Shown here piece by piece: positions 9,660 through 20,235 of a stretch of DNA of 38,924 bases. Location: NCBI GenBank assembly GCA_003427395.1, contig BFEA01000426.1:566296-605219 (forward strand), written 5' to 3'. Every line of letters begins with the position of its first letter. The first letter of the stretch is position 1. Position numbers and translations under genes: made by a program. This DNA comes from Chara braunii (taxonomy: Eukaryota > Streptophyta > Charophyceae > Charales > Characeae). The notes beneath the pieces are model-generated. The model saw nothing but the letters and a program-made list of their open reading frames with translations, made no database searches and was not told where the DNA came from.

Positions 9660-10970
9660 ATGAAAATTTTCCTAGTTTTAAACTTTATTTTCTAATTTAA
9701 AATTTGGTAACGAATTTTGATGTGACCCTTAGGCAAAACTTATTCAGTTTTTTTTTTGCATAACATAGTTTTGTTTCATATTTTTTTTATATTTTTAATT
9801 TTATTTTTTATTTGTTGGAACCTTCCGTGGTCCTTGCAGGGCTGGGCCGCCCGGGAAAACAGGGTGACCCGACCAATAGCCTAGATTATTATTCATTTTC
9901 TGTATTTTTATTTTCTTCCAATTTGGTATTAAATTTTGATGTAATGTTGAGACAAATGTTGTTCAGTTTATTGTTTTGTATAATATATATATATATAGGG
10001 TTGTCAGGCTGAACGTACGGAGGCCCCTCAGCTGACCCTCGAATGTTTGGGCGTTCGCGTCCCCGTACGGGGCCTGAACCTGAAGGGGTTCAAACCCCGC
10101 AAAAACATATTTTGGCACCTAAGTATTATTATTTTTCTCTAAAATTTGTTTTCTAAGTTCTTTGTGACGTAAGGTATGTCCCTCATAATTTTGAAGCTAT
10201 TCTGTTCAACCAACAAAAAATGAAAAATCGGCAAAGATGGTGGTGTCAAAACTTGCTTTCTCACTCACTAATTTGGTTTTCCTCTCTTTTCAGTTTTTGT
10301 TTTTCCTTTATTTCGGGGCATGAAAAAAATTACTATTTTTTCAAACGTTATTTGTAGATTTTCTATTATGTAAGATACACATACCAAAGATGGTGGTGTC
10401 AAAAACATGCTCGCCCACTGAATAATTTCATTCTCGTTTTATTTTTTTTAATTTTTATTATTATTATTTATTTTTAGTATATGATTTTTATTTTAAAATT
10501 AGTAAATAATTTGAATGTAATGTTGAGGCAAATGTTGTTTAGGTTATTTTTCTGCATAACATATATTGTTTTCATATTTTTTGGATTTTTATTTTTATTT
10601 TTATTTTATTTATTTTTATCCGCGTTCGGCCGAACGCGTCGAGAGGGGGTGCCGAACGCTCGGGCGTTTGGTCCATCCGGAACGCCGACAACCCTGTTCT
10701 TCCCCCCCCATGTTTGGGCGTTTGGCCTGTCTTGAACGTCTGACCTGTCTTGAACGTCTGACCTGTCTTGAACACCCGCTACCTTGCCTATATGTATGTG
10801 CCAAAAAAGTAAGATATCTAACATGATCAATATGAACACATTTGCTAAACGTATGGTTGAAAAAAAGAAAAGTGGCAGCAGTCCGTTGAAGAAGTCAATA
10901 TGTCAATCTTTTTTTATTAGTCTTAATTCATTTACACCTTCCTTTTTTTTTTTCTTTTTTTTTTAAGCAT
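9660..10970. repeat. Modular AT/GC repeat family, left cluster
   Basis: The AT-rich scaffold of the family occurs here on the opposite strand from most copies in 20240-25460, near 9690-9780, 9925-9990 and 10495-10570. Its words read ATTTTGATGTAA, GGCAAA-TTGTT-AGTT and TGCATAACATA. GC-rich blocks separate the scaffolds at 9815-9880, 10003-10100 and 10617-10790. The block at 10160-10480 (TTTTGAAG...AATCGGCAAAGATGG...) matches 24840-25140 in direct orientation. Inside the third GC block an 18-bp unit, CCTGTCTTGAACGTCTGA, repeats 2.8 times (10726-10775). Confidence 0.75.
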
Positions 10971-11434
10971 CACTCGGGTTATTGAAATGAAAACAATGAG
11001 AGTTTGGGGACCTCAAAATTATATTTGGAATAGGACACGAGTTTCATTGAGTCGGACCAACTCGGCAAAAACAATGCAGAATAAATGGTAAATGCTAACT
11101 AGCCAGGCCAACCTGGCAGAAGTGACAAAGCCAATTCATGGACGACCACTCACAAACTTCGGCCACTTTCAATCCTAAAGCGGGCCTTGGCCTAGGGCCA
11201 TCCCACCAAGGACAGTAGAGCCACTGAGTGACAAGTTGGTTCAACCTTGGATCTCTCTCGTAGCACCCCCCTTATGCCCCAACCCAATATACTCATATAC
11301 CAAAGATCTTGAGAGCCTCCCGGGAAGACGAAGTGATGCCAACAACGTTTCCACAAAACACAATTCAATGCCCATCGCATTACTTATTTCGATCCATCTT
11401 ATTCCTTGCCTACCCACCCCTATTCTAATACCTA
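10971..11434. other. Unassigned DNA
   Basis: Unique sequence with overlapping open frames on both strands (11236-11604 plus; 11192-11380 and 11241-11450 minus). I recognise no domain in any of them. Confidence 0.4.
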
Positions 11435-11785
11435 TTATAATTTCAACCATAGGGAAAGTACTAGTCTCACTTTCGTCGCTGAAACGACTACCAAAGGATT
11501 ATTGTTGGCCCATGAACGTAAAAAACACAGTCTTACTCTGGATCGCATCGGTTTTACCTTGGATAAAACTTTCTTCCTCCAATCCACCACAATCATATGT
11601 CTGACTGTAGCCTTCATGCCACTCCCCAAGGATGCGTATGAAACGTACTTGCGTTGAAACAACACATAATTTATCTCCTTCCATATCCACCAAATTGTCG
11701 CCACGTAGATTGTTGTCGCCACGTATCCCCCATCCTTCCTGCTAGATAATGGATGCGAGAGTTGTCTCATTATTGCCCACTCCAA
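11435..11785 (-). pseudogene. Possible LINE (L1-type) C-terminal relic
   Basis: A minus-strand frame of 116 codons contains IWWIWKEINYVLFQRK. This resembles the I/L-W-x-I-W-K-E-R-N-x-x-x-F-x-x-K signature at the end of the zf-RVT region of plant LINE polyproteins. A tryptophan and an arginine/lysine-rich run follow, as in that family. Upstream on the same strand the cysteine-rich part of zf-RVT is not visible, and another frame reads PITKDDVLTRR, a weak match to its start. With one short motif the call is tentative. Confidence 0.3.
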
Positions 11786-11964
11786 GTCTCATTCCACTCC
11801 GTCTGGTCAACACATCGTCTTTAGTGATAGGCCAACCATCTCAAAATTTGGAACGAGAGTGGATAGGTACCCAAGAGATGTGTTGCATTTCTCTCTAATA
11901 AGTTTAATATTAATTTAAAAATATAATCATTATCAGGCAACTTGTGAGATGGTTATACAAATAA

Positions 11965-12060
11965 GGTTTTTTTTTTTTTTTTTTTTNNNNNNNNNNNNNN
12001 NNNNNNNNNNNNNNNNNNNNNNNNNNNNNNNNNNNNNNNNNNNNNNTTTTTTTTTTTTTT
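11965..12060. other. Assembly gap in a poly(T) run
   Basis: Sixty Ns (11987-12046) lie inside a poly(T) run on both sides. A fixed-size block of N is normally a scaffolding placeholder, so the true length here is unknown. Confidence 0.95.
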
Positions 12061-12600
12061 CAGCTTTCAATCTCTTTATCTTTGTATCTCTCTATCTATT
12101 TATCTATCTACCTATTTATATATCTCTGTATCATCTATTTATTTATTTATTTTTTATTTCTCTATCTATCTATCATATCTATCTATTTATCCTTCCCTCC
12201 ATCCTCCATTTCTCCATCATTTTTTTAATACCTTTTTTTTTTTTATCTATTTGTTTATCCCTCCCTTCATCCTCTCTATTTTTAAGTTGTCTTCATCTCC
12301 CAATCTCTTAATCTTTCAATCTCTCTATCAATTTATCTATCTACCTATCTATTTATCTATCTACTGTTTCTTTCTCTATCTATCTAGCATATCAATCTGC
12401 CATATTTATCATATCTATCATATCAATCTATCATATTTATCATATCTATCATATCAATCTATCATATTTATCATATCTATCATATCAATCTATCATATTT
12501 ATTCTATCTACCATTTTAAATTGATTATATTTATCATATATATCATATCAATCTATAAATCTAACTGGTTATCCTTCAATTCATTTTTTATCCATCTAGG
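12061..12600. repeat. TCTA/TTTA low-complexity tract with a 31-bp minisatellite
   Basis: Degenerate TCTA and TTTA tetranucleotides fill the tract. Within it a 31-bp unit beginning ATATCAATCTATCATATTTA is repeated about four times (roughly 12390-12510), followed by degraded copies. The long isoleucine/tyrosine/serine-rich open frames across it are repeat translations, not genes. Confidence 0.85.
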
Positions 12601-13920
12601 TATATGTATGTCTTTAAGTAAGTATTAACATGCAGGGTGATTTCAACCACAACGTTGAAAAACATTTTGATTTTTTTTTTTACACCTTTGAAACTTTGGA
12701 TATTTGGTCATATACATTTGAAAAGCTTGAGCATGGGAAAATATATCCCTATAATAGTCATAAAACTTTGTTGCTTATACCACTCGTCAATTGGACCCGC
12801 CAAATTACGCATATACCCCTACTGAGCCTTATGCAACTTATTTATACGCCCTTATGGTTTTGGTCATTTTGCCCTTGGTAAAAACTTTTGTAAATGCCTC
12901 TATCCGTACCTGCTGATTTTTTGTTTGTGCTGTACCGGTTCACAATGCACCGAGGCCGGTTTTTAAGTTGCCACATTTCTAAAAGTGACCCTATAGATAC
13001 CGGGCATTTTTTGTTTGCCCATCCACCTGTACGAGACCCATTGTGCCCATCCCATGGACTAGGGCAGCTTGTGGTAGGATAAAACACAAACGATCGTCCT
13101 CGTCTGCTCCGTTGCACCCAAATAGAGTTGGATTATGCATTTGTTTACATGAAACCAACACAATTGTTTTCTCCCTCTCTCTCCCTCTCACATACACATA
13201 CATACACACACACGCACACAGAAACACAAACACACACGATATGCTACAACCGCAATTTGCGTTGCAATTACTCTTGCATGGTAAATTCACTTTTTATTTT
13301 GTTTTTACTACCAAATGCAATTGTGATGTGAAGTGAAGGTTGAAAGTATGTAAGTGGGTATGTCATATCATTTGCAATATGATATCAGACTTTTATAGGA
13401 TGTTGGCCAGTTTGCAGTAGTTGTCAGACACCACCAATAGAGGAAGGTATTCCCCAACAAAGTTATGGTAAGAAAAATTAGTGTTGTGTATGCAAAAGAT
13501 CAGCAACGACCACGATTGAGATATTGCAATATTTTACTGAAAAACTATACGCCTTTGTTTTTTATAATACTAAATAGTTTTACGACAAGACGCAACTTCG
13601 ATCTGACCTCAATTTAATAGAATAAGCATTACCCAAAGTATGAGAATGAAAAAAAAAATTGTTTTGAAATAAAATATGTACACACAATGCAAATATTTAT
13701 GTTTAAACAAAATATTGTTGGCCTTCATTTTTTTCCCGCTCTCTATGATCTTGCTTTTTTGGGGGCGGGGAAAAATTGCATAAGCATACATTTCCTATGA
13801 CTCTTCTTATATACAAAAGACTTACAAAAGGATGTGGGATATAAATATGGGATTAAGAAAGGTGACCACAAGTAGTGTTGGAATGAAAAAGGCCTTCGAA
13901 TGAAATTTAATGTGTGTGTG
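12601..13920. other. Unassigned DNA
   Basis: No gene recognised. A CT/CA-rich microsatellite stretch lies at about 13170-13240. The remaining sequence is unique and moderately AT-rich, with several short overlapping frames that lack motifs. Confidence 0.5.
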
Positions 13921-14270
13921 TATGTGATATATTAGATAAATTAGATAGATAGATCAATAGAAATAATTGGTTGGTTTGTTGGATGAAAAAAATGACAAAG
14001 GAAGGGATAAACGAAGGCATGAGGAACGGTTGGAGGGAGGGATGGGAAAATAGGGGGATGGGCGTCAGGAGGAAGGATGGGATGGATATATGGATGAATT
14101 AATGGATAAACGAAAGGGTGTATGGGCGGATTGATGAATGGACTGTCTAGAGGGAGGGAGCATTGAATTGGATGGATGGGATGAAATGGGATGAGATTGG
14201 CTGAGATGTAATTTGATTGGATTGAATGAGATGGGACGGAAAGGGAGGGGGGGGGAGGGAAGGAGAGGAG
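13921..14270. repeat. GGAT/GGGA-rich low-complexity tract
   Basis: Degenerate GGAT, GATG and GGGA words dominate, with GATA-type words at the left edge. The minus-strand proline/histidine/isoleucine-rich open frame (13941-14630) runs through this low-complexity DNA and has no recognisable domain, so I do not annotate it as a gene. Confidence 0.75.
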
Positions 14271-15159
14271 AGAGGGATGAACGTTATGGCTAGCAGAACT
14301 GGCAACATTCACAACTGTGACGTGGGAAAAATAGTCGACAACATGACCTTTAAAAAATATCAGTTGGGAGTGCGCCAAGTTGATGTGGGGTACACAACAA
14401 AAGATGTCTGGCCAATAGAGGGAGAGATGACGAAAATAGACTCTCCGTCCTTGTAGTTCACGACCAAGGGCATATGACAAAGTTGCCCATAACCGAGACA
14501 AGGGCAAAAACAAAAGTTCATAACATTTCAATGTACACTTGTGGTTTATGGGTATTTTCTGAAATACCCTAAGTCTTAAGGATATTCCTTTATTTTGTTT
14601 TCTCACTTTGTGAAAAAAAAAAATAGTCATCGCCGCTTACAGTCCGTATCACCTTTTGCTTTCACTGTCGGTCTGGTTATGATAAACACGTATTCAAGCC
14701 TCTTAGTGTGTATTCCCAAATAAAAATTGTGGGATTATGCCAGTTGGTGCCTATGCGTCGATGCACCTCCCCTAAATATGGTACGAAAGACTCATAAAAC
14801 CAACGTTTGACTGACAGGGAGGAAAAACGATTACAAAAGCTCAATGATGTTTTTATTTTTTTTGCATCGGCTGACATGAGACTGCTTGCACAAATTATTT
14901 GTAATTCAGCGTGTAACATATAATCATCTTATTTATATAGGATTCTCCAACCACATAAATGCTTGAATATAACGTTCGTAATGTTACTCAATTCATATTT
15001 TTTTAAACACATTGACAACGAAAAGTGATGAGAACTACTAAATTGTTGAAATTGAGAACAACAAATTCACTTCTTGCTTCAAAAGTAACATTGAAAGTTT
15101 CATCGAAAAAAAATTACGATAAAAATCCGAACTCGTAATCATGGTGCTGAAGGGATTAC
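14271..15159. other. Unassigned AT-rich DNA
   Basis: No coding region or structured repeat recognised on either strand. Confidence 0.5.
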
Positions 15160-15525
15160 AAAGGGGTTAACCGAGATCACAACGCTGAAGACCGAGGACA
15201 AAAACGAGGTCTGACGTACCTTAATTGTAGTCGAATAGGACAATATGCTAATCAATGTCCTTAACCACGACGCAAGTTGAGCGCTCGTCCTTCGTCGTCA
15301 TCAGATTCAAGACGTGGGAGATCCAGTTCACTAGCTCGCTATGACCGAAGCTATCCTCGAAGATCGCCTCCAAATAACCGTATACACTCGAAAGTTGTCG
15401 AGATTGTGCAAAGTGTGGCTGCAGTATGTCATTACGTGGAGAAAGAGCAGCAAAAGGAGACTGATAAGGAGAATCGGAAGTTGGAGAAGAAAGAAGCCAC
15501 AATGCGAGGGAAGGAAGGAAGTTCT
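15160..15525 (+). pseudogene. Gag-like relic: degenerate CCHC knuckle and SR-rich tail
   Basis: In the frame of 15277-15600, extended upstream through one stop (15262-15264), the peptide YLNCSRIGQYANQCP is encoded at 15217-15261. It fits a retroelement zinc knuckle C-x2-C-x4-H-x4-C in which the first Cys reads Tyr and the His reads Gln, each one base change away. A basic R/G/N-rich stretch precedes it. A serine/arginine-rich tail and a charged, coiled-coil-like K/E region (to about residue 85 of the 15277 frame) follow. It resembles the C-terminus of a gag or nucleic-acid-binding ORF1. It lies 1.3 kb upstream of the Penelope-like endonuclease on the same strand and may be its ORF1, or an unrelated Ty3-type gag fragment. 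Confidence 0.5.
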
Positions 15526-15823
15526 TTCGAAGTCGACCCTGTTATCGACTTGGAGTGGACCCGATTCGTCAGGGGTGGTACTTTGCCGACTCGGTGGTAA
15601 CAGCCCCTTGGGGAAGGCAAGATGTGCCCCTCGAAAACCTATCCCGTCATAGGGGACCGTGGGATGTACAGCTGGCGCACCCGGCTAGAGCGACGAAGGA
15701 GCGATGCAACCCTGTCCGTCTCGACGGTTCACGGGATTACCTATGCAACGTCCCAAGTTGTCTCTTATTTTGTTTTTGTTCGACTTCTGCATGATATGGT
15801 CGGGAGGGCTCCCTCATTTTCCC
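15526..15823. other. Unassigned stretch between two relic frames
   Basis: GC-richer DNA than its surroundings. Overlapping plus-strand frames (15555-15794 and 15622-15873) show no recognisable domain. It may be decayed coding sequence or a small insertion separating the knuckle relic from the coiled-coil frame. Confidence 0.4.
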
Positions 15824-16180
15824 GAGAAAAGGCGGGAGCTGATGCGCTCGGCAACGCAACGTTTGGAACATGAGTGAAAGGCCAATAAGAAAGTCGATAA
15901 ATCTCGAACGGAAGCTGAGCGAATTGAAGAAATTAATAAAAACTTGAACTTGCAAGTGGCAGTCCGTATATGGAAACTACAAGAAGGCGTTCGTTCCGAG
16001 ATTCGCAAAGTGGTCAAAGAGTTATGTTTGGCGGATTCTAAAGACAAGCAGAAAGTGGTGACTGAGGCTGATCATGAGTCAAGTTCAGGAAGCAGCGTTG
16101 AGAGCAGCGAAACGGAGAAGCTAAGCGCAAATGCAAGTAATTTAGTTATTTCTGAAAACAGAAACAGGGACATGAACTAG
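15824..16180 (+). pseudogene. Coiled-coil protein fragment, one internal stop
   Basis: A single frame runs from 15824 to the stop at 16178-16180, broken only by TGA at 15875-15877. It encodes an arginine/glutamate/lysine-rich helix with heptad-like spacing over about 75 residues (EKRRELMRSATQRLEHE before the stop, then a K/E/I/L-rich helix). A serine/glutamate-rich acidic tail follows. No enzyme motif is visible. Codon phase differs from the knuckle frame upstream. The long charged helix would suit a structural or multimerising ORF1-type protein. Function is unknown. Confidence 0.45.
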
Positions 16181-16841
16181 TGTTTTATGATAGCGCTCCA
16201 ATGGAGCAACAACCGAAATGCACTTCGCAGAAGGTTATGAAGCCCATTAAGCTGACTTTGCTACTCACACGCTCATAGCCACGAAAAAAATAAAGTATCC
16301 CGACCCTAGTTATGAGGAGTTCGTCGACATCGATTCGAAAGAAGAAGATTCTAACGACCATCTGAAAGATCGGTTGCCTGAAGTACTAGTGAAAAGTAAT
16401 ACAAAAACTCGAAAGCCTCATTGCACTGGTCCTTCAAAATGTATATAAGGACGAAGGTATTCCCTATAATGGGAAGTTGAGGTTATCTTCGATATAACTA
16501 CACATCATACCTACGTTGCTTACGGTACTGACAATGATGTGGAAGGCGTTGTTGACACAACCAAACCTCCTGACATTGAGGAGGCGGTAATTAAAATGGA
16601 GAGTAGCAAGAAAGGAGAATGAAGTGGTTTATAAATAGATGAGCTTTGAAAGATTGTCGAAGTCCTTACCAAGTGGAGGATAGTAAGCAGATTGATGGCA
16701 AAATCAAGGAACTCCTTCGACAAATAATCGTTCGTCTATCATTATCAGACGAATCCGTTGAACACGAAAATGCGTTGATGCCTTGCTCAGACTATATAAC
16801 GACTATGGTACGGAGTTTACAAGTATTTTGAATTTCGTATA
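16181..16841 (+). other. Likely decayed coding DNA upstream of the endonuclease
   Basis: Short plus-strand frames with charged, ordinary protein-like composition (for example 16646-16831) are interrupted by many stops. No domain is recognised. Position and strand suggest it once linked the coiled-coil frame to the GIY-YIG frame. Confidence 0.35.
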
Positions 16842-17125
16842 GGTTGCGGTGTCTCCTTAATGCAAATAACAATATATAGGGAAAATTACACATAAGGTGG
16901 ATGTTCGTTGGCGTGAACACGTGTATGCAACATGTAACCGCACACCTTGTCATTTTCATTTATGGTTGGCGGTATTCAAGATCCGTAATAACATTTTGAT
17001 ATCAGTGGACTCAATCAATAATGAGGAGTTAACGAAGTTGGAGGGGGTGTACATTAGGCAATGGTCCCCGTATATGAATACGTACAGACCTAAGAAAACA
17101 AGGAGGAGTAAGCAAGGGTACGACT
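16842..17125 (+). pseudogene. GIY-YIG endonuclease domain, N-terminal part of a Penelope-like element
   Basis: GVS at 16848-16856 stands for the GIY motif, and NYT followed by a stop about 10 codons on stands for YIG. After a +1 shift the frame from 16897 reads VDVRWREH, carrying the conserved Arg and His of the family. About 40 residues later comes LTKLEGVYIRQWSPYMN, which has the catalytic Glu (17041-17043) and the terminal P-x-x-N (Asn 17077-17079) in the usual spacing. The order and spacing of all five landmarks make the domain assignment strong despite decay. GIY-YIG nucleases nick target DNA for integration. It lies N-terminal to a reverse transcriptase, the order known for Chlamys and Naiad elements, rather than C-terminal as in classical Penelope elements. 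Confidence 0.75.
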
Positions 17126-17169
17126 CGAGTTACGTCAGAATATCGCATACTCGCACCTATTCGTTTTAG

Positions 17170-17605
17170 AACAGAGTCATCAGGATATTGACACCTTAGT
17201 CTGTACGATATTATGAAGCACCATGAAGGTAAAATAATTTTTTTATTCACTACATTCCTGTGGGGGTAATATCTGGCAAGTACCGTGGAAGAGCATCTCT
17301 AAGACGTTTGGCGCTTCACCTGTCCCGCGGGGCGTGGAATCATCCCAGCTGAAGAAAGGTAAAAGTTGGTTCGAAGAACGAGGGACGTTGATAATTGATT
17401 AGTTGAGGGTCTTGAATCCACAGTGTCATTTCCTTAAGGGCGTGCTAGTATCCCTACCGAGGAACCCGATATCTCACAATGCGATAAAAACTTTAAGTCG
17501 TAAAGCTACATGTAAGTACCTCTGTCGACTTGTGTCAACATTTTTGACGATAAGTATAGTTTAAGTCTCAATGCGGATTTGCTTATTTGAGTTAAGTTTG
17601 ACGAT
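17170..17605 (+). other. Decayed spacer between endonuclease and CxC domain
   Basis: No frame stays open for more than about 60 codons. The position between two domains of one element implies decayed coding sequence. I see no independent feature here. Confidence 0.4.
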
Positions 17606-19015
17606 ATGATAAAATTGTTTAAACGTCGTAAGATTGTGAATGATGCTTTGATGTGTTGCTATCTACCTAGTTGTTTCTTCCATCGTATACGTAAAAAAAG
17701 TTGTCTTGCATGGCAGAAAAATAAGTCAGTCGTGAAATGTTTGCACAATCACCGAACTTATGCGGCTCATAATGTGTTGACTTGCCAATGCGCAGGACTA
17801 CCCTATCCCAGAGTGGATTGGCACATGCACTTTTGTTTGAGTGCGGATATGGTGGACAATCCTTTGTTGGTGAATGCTAACAATATTCTGAAATTACATC
17901 ATAATGATCGTTTGAGTTTGTTGCAGAAAAACATATTTGATGGTTTTCGAATTTGGAGGAATTTTCAAGGTGAATTACCATGCATCCCTCATAATGCTTC
18001 ATTCGCATGCATACTCTTAGGCAAGCAATCACCCTCATTTTCGTCGATGAGATCGGTTGAGAATACGAAGAGGAGATTTGAATGGTCAGTGTTGACCCCT
18101 CCCGATCGCAATCCTTGACAAACTATTGTGATGCGTCCAAATTTATTTCGAAGCAATGATAAGAATGTTCATTTGCAACAATGAGTATAGGATTATGATT
18201 GTCTCAAAGAGTGTCATATTGTACAAAGTACGTGAAAATTGAATGAGGCTGGGTTGACAAAATTTGTTAGATGAAATAAAATAAGTCATATCGGTTCTCC
18301 ATATACAATGTAAAAACATAAAGATTTGACACGATATAGACCCATCTGCCCTACATTCGTAGAGCCGATGGTCAGAACAAGCGTAGTTATGGACGGAATA
18401 ATTAATCATATGTTATTTTCACTCCCACAAAATTCACATTTCATTTTGCAATCAGTACCTCATCAAGCGCCCCTCCTAAGGCAGACCAATTCGAAGATTC
18501 GACACACATATTGTGCACTAGAAGTGGTTGCATAATCCTTTGATATTAAGGACATATCTAGGTGTCTTTCACATAAAAATATTGTACGAGCATTGAATAC
18601 TGGAGAATACTAGATTTCAGTGACATGATGAAATTCCTGAAGATTACACAAGGGCACACCTATCCGTATGCGATTGGCGTATTACTTAGACAGGAAATAG
18701 GGATCCCAATGGGGAAGAGAATCAGTCCCCTATTTAGTTATACATTCTGCGCATACTTCGAATGCATGTTTCTTTATGATCTGGGGAAATACATTAGACA
18801 AGTTTTTGGCGTACGGTTGATGGACGATGCAACTCTCATCACGGCCTCAATGTCGAGTGAAGGTTGCAACAGGTTATATATAAGTTTAATGACTGCTACC
18901 CGAAAAACTTGTGCCTCAAATGTACGGATGAAGGGGCAGGAAGGTTTGATTTCCTAGGTTATGAATTGCATTGCTCATGTCTGTTCCCTTTTGTGGGTTG
19001 GTGTTTAGATGTGCA
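17606..19015 (+). pseudogene. Penelope-like reverse transcriptase with CxC linker
   Basis: One frame from 17606, with stops, carries CxC in TCQCAGLPYP (Cys codons 17783-17785 and 17789-17791). It continues with a DKN motif near 18160, RPI (18338-18346) and motif A FDIKD (18539-18553), which holds a catalytic Asp. A shifted frame then gives GIPMG with SP and FE (motif B, 18700-18714 onward) and RLMDD (motif C, 18814-18828). A second shift gives FDFLG (18945-18959). The series CxC, DKN, RPI, FDIKD, GIPMG-SP, MDD, FLG in this order matches the reverse transcriptase of N-terminal-endonuclease Penelope-like elements, relatives of telomerase. The Tyr before the MDD pair is Leu. At least eight stops and two frame changes make it a pseudogene. 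I see no terminal repeats or hammerhead around it. Confidence 0.75.
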
Positions 19016-20235
19016 AGAATGAACACAATATTTGGGATTCAGGGATACTCAAGTTCCATAATGGACAATAATTTCTTCCATGGGGATGTAAGTGACAAAG
19101 GAGTGTGATTGCAGATAATTATTTACATCTCATTGATTAGAATACCTCCATTCGCAATGAGATTCCTTGACGGGTTTTATCCTTTAAAAATGAATTTTCG
19201 ATCAAGGATTTTTCAATGACCTTCTTTAGCCAAATTCTAAAGGGTTTTTCAGTCAAGAGAAACGAGATATGGAGTCATACCTTATTCAACCATGATATTT
19301 TAGGACAATCGAACAAGACTGTTTTTTTTTTCATGCCTTTTTTTACTTGGATTACGCTTGAACCTCGAACTTTGATGCTAATTTTGTAGATTGTAGTCTT
19401 GCTTTGATGGATTGACGTTTACTTGTGCATGTAACTTTCTTTCACTTTTCTCCCTTTTATCTAGAACTCGAACTGATATTCTTGTTTTGTGAAAGCCCGC
19501 GTTGTCGTGGTCCAAGATCGAACCGGTTTTTTTTTTTTTTTTATATATATGTTATCGAAAGGTCATGCAATTTCTGGAAATTGTAATTCTGTCTTTGCAG
19601 ACTGCGTATTTGCCAACCGAGCTTCAAACCTATATCCTTGTTCATAGGGGATTATATTTTGAGTCGATATTCTTGCCTTTTGTAATTAGCGTATGCGGTC
19701 TTGGTATCGGGCAAACACAACTAATTTTGGTGTTCGACGATGTGAATTACTAACTATTAGCAGTCGTTGATGCTTTTAGAGACCTAAGAACTTCCTATAT
19801 ATATAATGAAGTACTTAATAGTAATCCTCTTTCAAGATTAGCGTTATTCGCTACTCTTAGCATTTATGAATGCTAAAGGTAGTAGTAGCGAATTGGGTTG
19901 TGAAACGATATACAATTTTACACCTGTCCATTGTTACTTCTTTGTACTTGTTAATTGTTTGTTTCTATGAGTGACTTGAATTACTCGGTGTGTCAACGTA
20001 TGTTATGTATGTTTATGTGTGAGTATTATGTGACAATCAACCACAAACCTGTAATAACTCTTTTTATTATTTGGTTTTTCAAAAACTATTTTATTGTATT
20101 TACATTATTGAAAACAATAAACTTTGAATGTTTTTGAGATAATGATGTTAATTACGCTCTCTACTTTGAGCACTTCACAGAGAAACAATTATCCACCATT
20201 AGTATATAATGTGTCATTCTTTTTGATACAATTAT
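19016..20235. other. Unassigned AT-rich DNA
   Basis: No coding region recognised after the reverse transcriptase relic. Poly(T) runs lie at 19321-19330 and 19526-19542. A direct repeat of the word AGCGTTATTCGCTACT / AGTAGTAGCGAATTGGG around 19835-19895 gives a small imperfect hairpin. Confidence 0.45.

Noticed and set aside
10085-10100. GGGGTTCAAACCCC as a tRNA T-arm or SINE B box
   Set aside because: The loop is 6 nt instead of 7, and no A box, anticodon arm or acceptor stem is found upstream.
11949-12628. Phe/Ile/Tyr/Ser-rich frames that look like membrane proteins
   Set aside because: Low-complexity tetranucleotide DNA, partly across the N gap.
13941-14630. 229-codon minus-strand frame
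   Set aside because: It runs through GGAT-type low-complexity DNA. Pro/His/Ile-rich composition without any motif.
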